Positions 59,216-64,000 of a stretch of 64,000 nucleotides of DNA are shown one piece after another. A model generated the notes under the pieces. That model was not told where the DNA came from. It saw only the letters and a list, made by a program, of their open reading frames with translations, and did not search any database. Position numbers and translations under genes: made by a program. The stretch is from contig NW_026570226.1 in NCBI RefSeq assembly GCF_019649055.1, forward strand, positions 1,922,001 to 1,986,000, in the 5' to 3' direction. Positions within the stretch are counted from its first letter, which is position 1; each line of letters begins with the position of its first letter. Source of the DNA: Paramacrobiotus metropolitanus (lineage: Eukaryota; Tardigrada; Eutardigrada; Parachela; Macrobiotidae).

Positions 59216-59348
59216 TTATGCTTTCCCACAAGTCAAGTATAATATTTTTGGCTTCTTTAAATGTTTTGGTACGGCACTCTGAACTTCCAACAGGTTTAGT
59301 GTGTTATGCTCAAGTTTTGCAATCGTTTCTTTTTCGATATGAATTAAA

Positions 59349-60760
59349 TGCATGTTTGGCGCAAGTCAGCTGATTACACATCAGTAGGTTACACTAATGA
59401 TGGGATCGGAATGCACACCTGGCGTCAGTTAGACGTTGGAATGCGGTGATTATCGCAAATGTAAGGGGACACCGACAGTAATCATGGGAACGGAATGCAT
59501 GTTTGGCGCAAGTCAGCTAATTACACATCAGTAGGTTACACTAATGATGGGAACGGAATGCACACTTGGCGCCAGTTAGAAGTTGGAATGTGGTAATTAT
59601 CGCAAATGTAAGGGGGCACCGACAGTAATCATGGGAACGGAATGCACGTTTGGCGTCAGTCAGACAATTACACATCGTTAAGTTACACTAATGATGGGAA
59701 CAGAATGCACACCTGGCGTCAGTTAGACGTTGGAATGCGGTGATTATCGCAAATGTAAGGGGACACCGACAGTAATCATGGGAACGGAATGCATGTTTGG
59801 CGCAAGTCAGCTAATTACACATCAGTAGGTTACACTAATGATGGGAACGGAATGCACGTTTGGCGTCAGTCAGACAATTACACATCGTTAAGTTACACTA
59901 ATGATAGGAACAGAATGCACACCTGGCGTCATTTAGACGTTTTTAATGTGGTAATTATCGCAAATGTAAGGGGACACCGACAGTAATCATGGGAACGGAA
60001 TGCATGTTTGGCGCAAGTCAGCTAATTACACATCAGTAGGTTACACTAATGATGGGAACGGAATGCACACTTGGCGCCAGTTAGAAGTTGGAATGTGGTA
60101 ATTATCGCAAATGTAAGGGGGCACCGACAGTAATCATGGGAACGGAATGCACGTTTGGCGTCAGTCAGACAATTACACATCGTTAAGTTACACTAATGAT
60201 GGGAACGGAATGCACACCTGGCGTCAGTTGGAAGTTGGAATGTGGTAATTATCGCAAATGTAAAGGACCACCGACAGTAATCATGGGAACGGAATGCATG
60301 TTTGGCGTCAGTCAGATAATTACACATCGTTAAGTTACACTAATGATGGGAACGGAATGCACACCTGGCGTCAGTTAGACGTTGGAATGCGGTGATTATC
60401 GTAAATGTAAGGGGGGCACCGACAATAAACATGAGAACGCAATGCATGTTTGGCGCAAGTCAGCTAATTATACATCAGCAGGTTACACTAATGATGGGAA
60501 CGGAATGCACACCTGGCGTCAGTTAGAAGTTGGAATGTGGTAATTATCGCAGTTGTATGGTTACACCGACATTAATCATGGGAACGGAATGCATGTTTGG
60601 CGCCAGTCATATAATTGCACATCGTTAAGTTACACTAATCATGGGAACGGAATGCACACCTGGCGTCAGTTAGACGTTAGAATCTGGTAATTATCGCAAA
60701 TGTAAGAAGACACCGACAGTAATCATGGAAACGGAATGCTTGTTTTGCGCAAGTCAGGTG
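59349..60760. repeat. Higher-order tandem repeat, about 147-bp unit
   Basis: Units start with GGAATGCATGTTTGGCGCAA-like sequence at about 59349, 59497, 59640, 59787, 60000, 60147, 60293, 60440, 60587 and 60735. Each unit has two related halves: about 61 bases ending TTACACTAATGATGGGAAC, and about 86 bases starting GGAATGCACACCTGGCGTCA and ending CGACAGTAATCATGGGAAC. One extra short half at 59848 breaks the register. The same repeat recurs inverted at about 63310-64000. Confidence 0.9.
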
Positions 60761-61613
60761 CATTCCCGCTCACTTTTCCTTATGCCTGATGCGACATTTT
60801 AGACTTTCTTACAAGTTTGGCGTGACATTCTCAAGAGTTTCGAAGTTATGCTATCATGTCTGGCACCAGTGCAGGTGCACTCCCATTCTCTTGCTTATGC
60901 TTGACAAAGCTTTCTTAACTTTCTTACGTGGTCGACGCGACATTCACAACTCTCGTACATGTTTGACGTGGCACTCCCAACTTTCTTACATGATTGATTG
61001 CTTTCTTGCATGTTTGACAAGGCATTCACCACTTTCTTGCTTTTGACATGGCATTCTTAATAATTTTGTTATACATGACGCCAGCGTAGTTACATCCACA
61101 ACTTTCCCGCATGATTGACGCGACATTCTCGGGAATTTCGTTGCTATGTCAACATCCCAGTAAAGGCATTCCCACTCACTTTTCTTTATGCCTGGCGCGT
61201 CTCCACAAGAGTGGCGCGACAGCTTGAAGTCTTTTGTCGTTATGTCAATAAGCTTGGCGTTAGTTCAGATGCATTCCCACTGTCTTTGTTATGTCTGACG
61301 CGGCATTCTCAGCTTTATCATAGGCTTGACGCAACATTAATAAATTTCTCACACGTTTTCGCGCGTTATTCTCGACTTTCTTATCACTGTGACGCGATAT
61401 CCTAATCTTTATACATGTATGACTCGACATTCTCAATTTTATCTCGTGCTGGGCACTGCAATTTCACATGTTTTGACACGACATTCAACTTTCCAGTTTG
61501 TGCATTATGTTTTGGAAACGTTCATGATGATGCATACTGTGTACAACTTTGCCATTCCTGTAGCAAATTTTTTTTTTGACCTTTCATGACCCTTTTTGCA
61601 TGATGTCTGAAGT
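60086..61613 (+). repeat. Left arm of a large inverted duplication (within window)
   Basis: Position x here pairs with about 124086-x on the other strand. Sequence from 60086 (AGTTGGAATGTGG) to 61613 (GTCTGAAGT) is repeated, reverse-complemented, at 62473-64000 with only rare differences such as one base in the T10/T11 run near 61570 and a substitution near 60411. The true left edge may be further left, because the right arm is cut by the window end. Confidence 0.92.
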
Positions 61614-62160
61614 CGCAACCGATTGAGCATTTGGCACAACTTTGCATCCTCAACATTTCTACACAAAAATGTATAGGTGACCTTTCCGTGACCTTTCTGC
61701 ATGGTGCCTGAAGTCGGAACCCATTGGGTATTTGGCACAACTTTGCATCCTCAACCTTTCTACACACAATTTATAGGTGACCTTTTTGTGACCTTTCTGC
61801 ATGATGTCTGAAGTCGGAACCCATTGGACAATTGGCACAACTTTGCATCCTAAACATTTCTACACAAAAATCTACAGGTGACCTTTCCGTGACCTTTGAA
61901 CATGGTTTCTGAAGTCGCAACCGATTAGGCATTGGTACAACTTTGCATCCAGAAAATTTTTATGCAGAACTTTTTTTTTGTGTCCTTTTTTTAACCTTTC
62001 TGCATTGTGTCTGAAGTCGGTTTTGTTTGTGCATTCAGTATAATTTTGCCTCCTCGACAATCCTGTAGTAAAATTTTTGTGCGACCTTTCCTAAATTTTT
62101 TTTTTCATGTCTGAAGTCGGTTTTGTTGGGGTATTCAGTACAACTTTGCATCTTGAACAA
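61599..62160. repeat. Tandem repeat, about 101-bp unit, six copies
   Basis: Units start CATGATGTCTGAAGTCG or variants at about 61599, 61700, 61800, 61901, 62003 and 62106. They share TTTGGCACAACTTTGCATCC and GGTGACCTTTCCGTGACCTT. The last two are most diverged. They occupy the left part of the spacer between the two arms, and only the first few bases are shared with the arms. Confidence 0.85.
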
Positions 62161-62285
62161 GCCAAAGTAACACTCTCAAACCAAATTATTTGCGTTTTTT
62201 ATTATTTTCAATTCGAACTTTGTTCAAAATTTGCCTCTGGTCATAATTATTAAAAAGATCGAGAGGCCAGCACTGAATCGAAACA

Positions 62286-62342
62286 ATGGATGATTACGGC
62301 AACGTCAAAGTCTGCGATGCTATGGGCCAGGAAGATGTTGAC
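62286..62342 (+). other. Possible isolated coding exon, unproven
   Basis: An ATG at 62286 opens MDDYGNVKVCDAMGQEDV and reaches a gcatgtgagt donor-like site at about 62350. The opening 18-20 bases occur twice more in the hairpin 100 bases downstream. Composition is more coding-like than the satellites around it, but there is no family match and no partner exon in the window. Confidence 0.2.
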
Positions 62343-62385
62343 ACTAAAGCATGTGAGTTAACTCTTTGTTCAAAAGGATTCAGAC

Positions 62386-62474
62386 GTTGCCGTAATCATC
62401 CATTGCTTCCATTCAGTACTGTCCTGCTGAAAACGCGACAGTACTGAATGGAAGCAATGGATGATTACGGCAAC
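62386..62474. repeat. Perfect hairpin, 38-bp arms, 13-base loop
   Basis: Arms 62386-62423 and 62437-62474 are exact reverse complements (outer end GTTGCCGTAATCATCCATTG, inner end CAGTACTGTC). The right arm ends where the large inverted duplication begins (62473). A third, partial copy in direct orientation is at about 62265-62305, before and including the ATG at 62286. Confidence 0.92.
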
Positions 62475-64000
62475 TTCAGACATCATGCAAAAAGGGTCAT
62501 GAAAGGTCAAAAAAAAAAATTTGCTACAGGAATGGCAAAGTTGTACACAGTATGCATCATCATGAACGTTTCCAAAACATAATGCACAAACTGGAAAGTT
62601 GAATGTCGTGTCAAAACATGTGAAATTGCAGTGCCCAGCACGAGATAAAATTGAGAATGTCGAGTCATACATGTATAAAGATTAGGATATCGCGTCACAG
62701 TGATAAGAAAGTCGAGAATAACGCGCGAAAACGTGTGAGAAATTTATTAATGTTGCGTCAAGCCTATGATAAAGCTGAGAATGCCGCGTCAGACATAACA
62801 AAGACAGTGGGAATGCATCTGAACTAACGCCAAGCTTATTGACATAACGACAAAAGACTTCAAGCTGTCGCGCCACTCTTGTGGAGACGCGCCAGGCATA
62901 AAGAAAAGTGAGTGGGAATGCCTTTACTGGGATGTTGACATAGCAACGAAATTCCCGAGAATGTCGCGTCAATCATGCGGGAAAGTTGTGGATGTAACTA
63001 CGCTGGCGTCATGTATAACAAAATTATTAAGAATGCCATGTCAAAAGCAAGAAAGTGGTGAATGCCTTGTCAAACATGCAAGAAAGCAATCAATCATGTA
63101 AGAAAGTTGGGAGTGCCACGTCAAACATGTACGAGAGTTGTGAATGTCGCGTCGACCACGTAAGAAAGTTAAGAAAGCTTTGTCAAGCATAAGCAAGAGA
63201 ATGGGAGTGCACCTGCACTGGTGCCAGACATGATAGCATAACTTCGAAACTCTTGAGAATGTCACGCCAAACTTGTAAGAAAGTCTAAAATGTCGCATCA
63301 GGCATAAGGAAAAGTGAGCGGAATGCACCTGACTTGCGCAAAACAAGCATTCCGTTTCCATGATTACTGTCGGTGTCTTCTTACATTTGCGATAATTACC
63401 AGATTCTAACGTCTAACTGACGCCAGGTGTGCATTCCGTTCCCATGATTAGTGTAACTTAACGATGTGCAATTATATGACTGGCGCCAAACATGCATTCC
63501 GTTCCCATGATTAATGTCGGTGTAACCATACAACTGCGATAATTACCACATTCCAACTTCTAACTGACGCCAGGTGTGCATTCCGTTCCCATCATTAGTG
63601 TAACCTGCTGATGTATAATTAGCTGACTTGCGCCAAACATGCATTGCGTTCTCATGTTTATTGTCGGTGCCTCCCTTACATTTACGATAATCACCGCATT
63701 CCAACGTCTAACTGACGCCAGGTGTGCATTCCGTTCCCATCATTAGTGTAACTTAACGATGTGTAATTATCTGACTGACGCCAAACATGCATTCCGTTCC
63801 CATGATTACTGTCGGTGGTCCTTTACATTTGCGATAATTACCACATTCCAACTTCCAACTGACGCCAGGTGTGCATTCCGTTCCCATCATTAGTGTAACT
63901 TAACGATGTGTAATTGTCTGACTGACGCCAAACGTGCATTCCGTTCCCATGATTACTGTCGGTGCCCCCTTACATTTGCGATAATTACCACATTCCAACT
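62473..64000 (-). repeat. Right arm of the large inverted duplication, running off the window
   Basis: Reverse complement of 60086-61613, including the inverted 147-bp repeats at 63310-64000. Identical long open frames on opposite strands (for example 60789-61046 and the mirror at 63041-63361) come from this duplication and are not genes. Confidence 0.92.

Noticed and set aside
58881-59231. Long minus-strand open frames with repeated MSRQTC-like peptides
   Set aside because: They are translations of the 31-bp tandem repeat, in several frames, with no independent coding signal.
59349-60760. Regular repeats considered as a CRISPR array
   Set aside because: Units are contiguous and both halves are repeated, so there are no unique spacers, and the genome is clearly eukaryotic.
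60789-61589. Open frames at 60789-61046, 61115-61405 and 61389-61589, with exact mirror copies at 62507-63361
   Set aside because: The mirror copies come from the inverted duplication. Composition is satellite-like with no start context or family match.

Overview
This is nuclear DNA from an animal. Genes carry many short introns with GT-AG borders, and the protein set is metazoan: laminin alpha, Rho-associated kinase, the glutamate-cysteine ligase catalytic subunit, an INPP5F/SAC2 phosphatase, a cyclic nucleotide-gated channel and a PWWP2-type chromatin protein, plus a 5S rRNA gene. Compact introns and an invertebrate-style gene set suggest an ecdysozoan. A tardigrade is my best guess, but that is an inference and not something the sequence proves.

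Layout, left half: 1-3014 (+) is the 3' end of a laminin alpha gene (LG3, Thr/Pro-rich linker, LG4, LG5). 4476-5292 (+) is a small single-chromodomain protein. 7152-11635 (+) is a complete 14-exon GCLC. 12651-17981 (+) is a second, larger chromodomain protein that is a paralogue of the first. Its 3.8-kb last intron is filled by a decayed LINE-type retrotransposon (about 14100-17590). 18704-28892 (-) is a complete 20-exon ROCK kinase. 30341-30458 (-) is a 5S rRNA gene beside a roughly 3-kb inverted-repeat element (30665-33697).

Layout, right half: 33998-40433 (+) is a 13-exon INPP5F/SAC2. 41215-42073 (+) is a small, highly divergent H3/H4-like histone-fold protein. 42488-46389 (+) is a CNG channel subunit whose pore lacks the usual glutamate. 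47439-50802 (+) is a PWWP2A/B-like protein. 51555-52503 (-) is the 3' end of an unrecognised extracellular protein. 53717-57646 (+) is a frame-broken protein-primed type-B DNA polymerase of Polinton/adintovirus type. From about 58.46 kb to the window end there are satellite-like tandem repeats (31-, 147- and 101-bp units) folded into a nearly perfect inverted duplication (60086-61613 against 62473-64000) that runs off the window.

The single-copy genes are a mixed set with no operon logic. Three encode candidate chromatin proteins besides the histone-fold gene, but I see no evidence that they act together. The items most worth following up are the histone-fold protein, the CNG pore variant, the paired chromodomain proteins with a shared C-terminal tail, and the large palindrome with its nested hairpin, which may be real or an assembly fold-back. 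Exon borders were chosen by hand from splice consensus and phase, and all phases close; no alignment or search was run.
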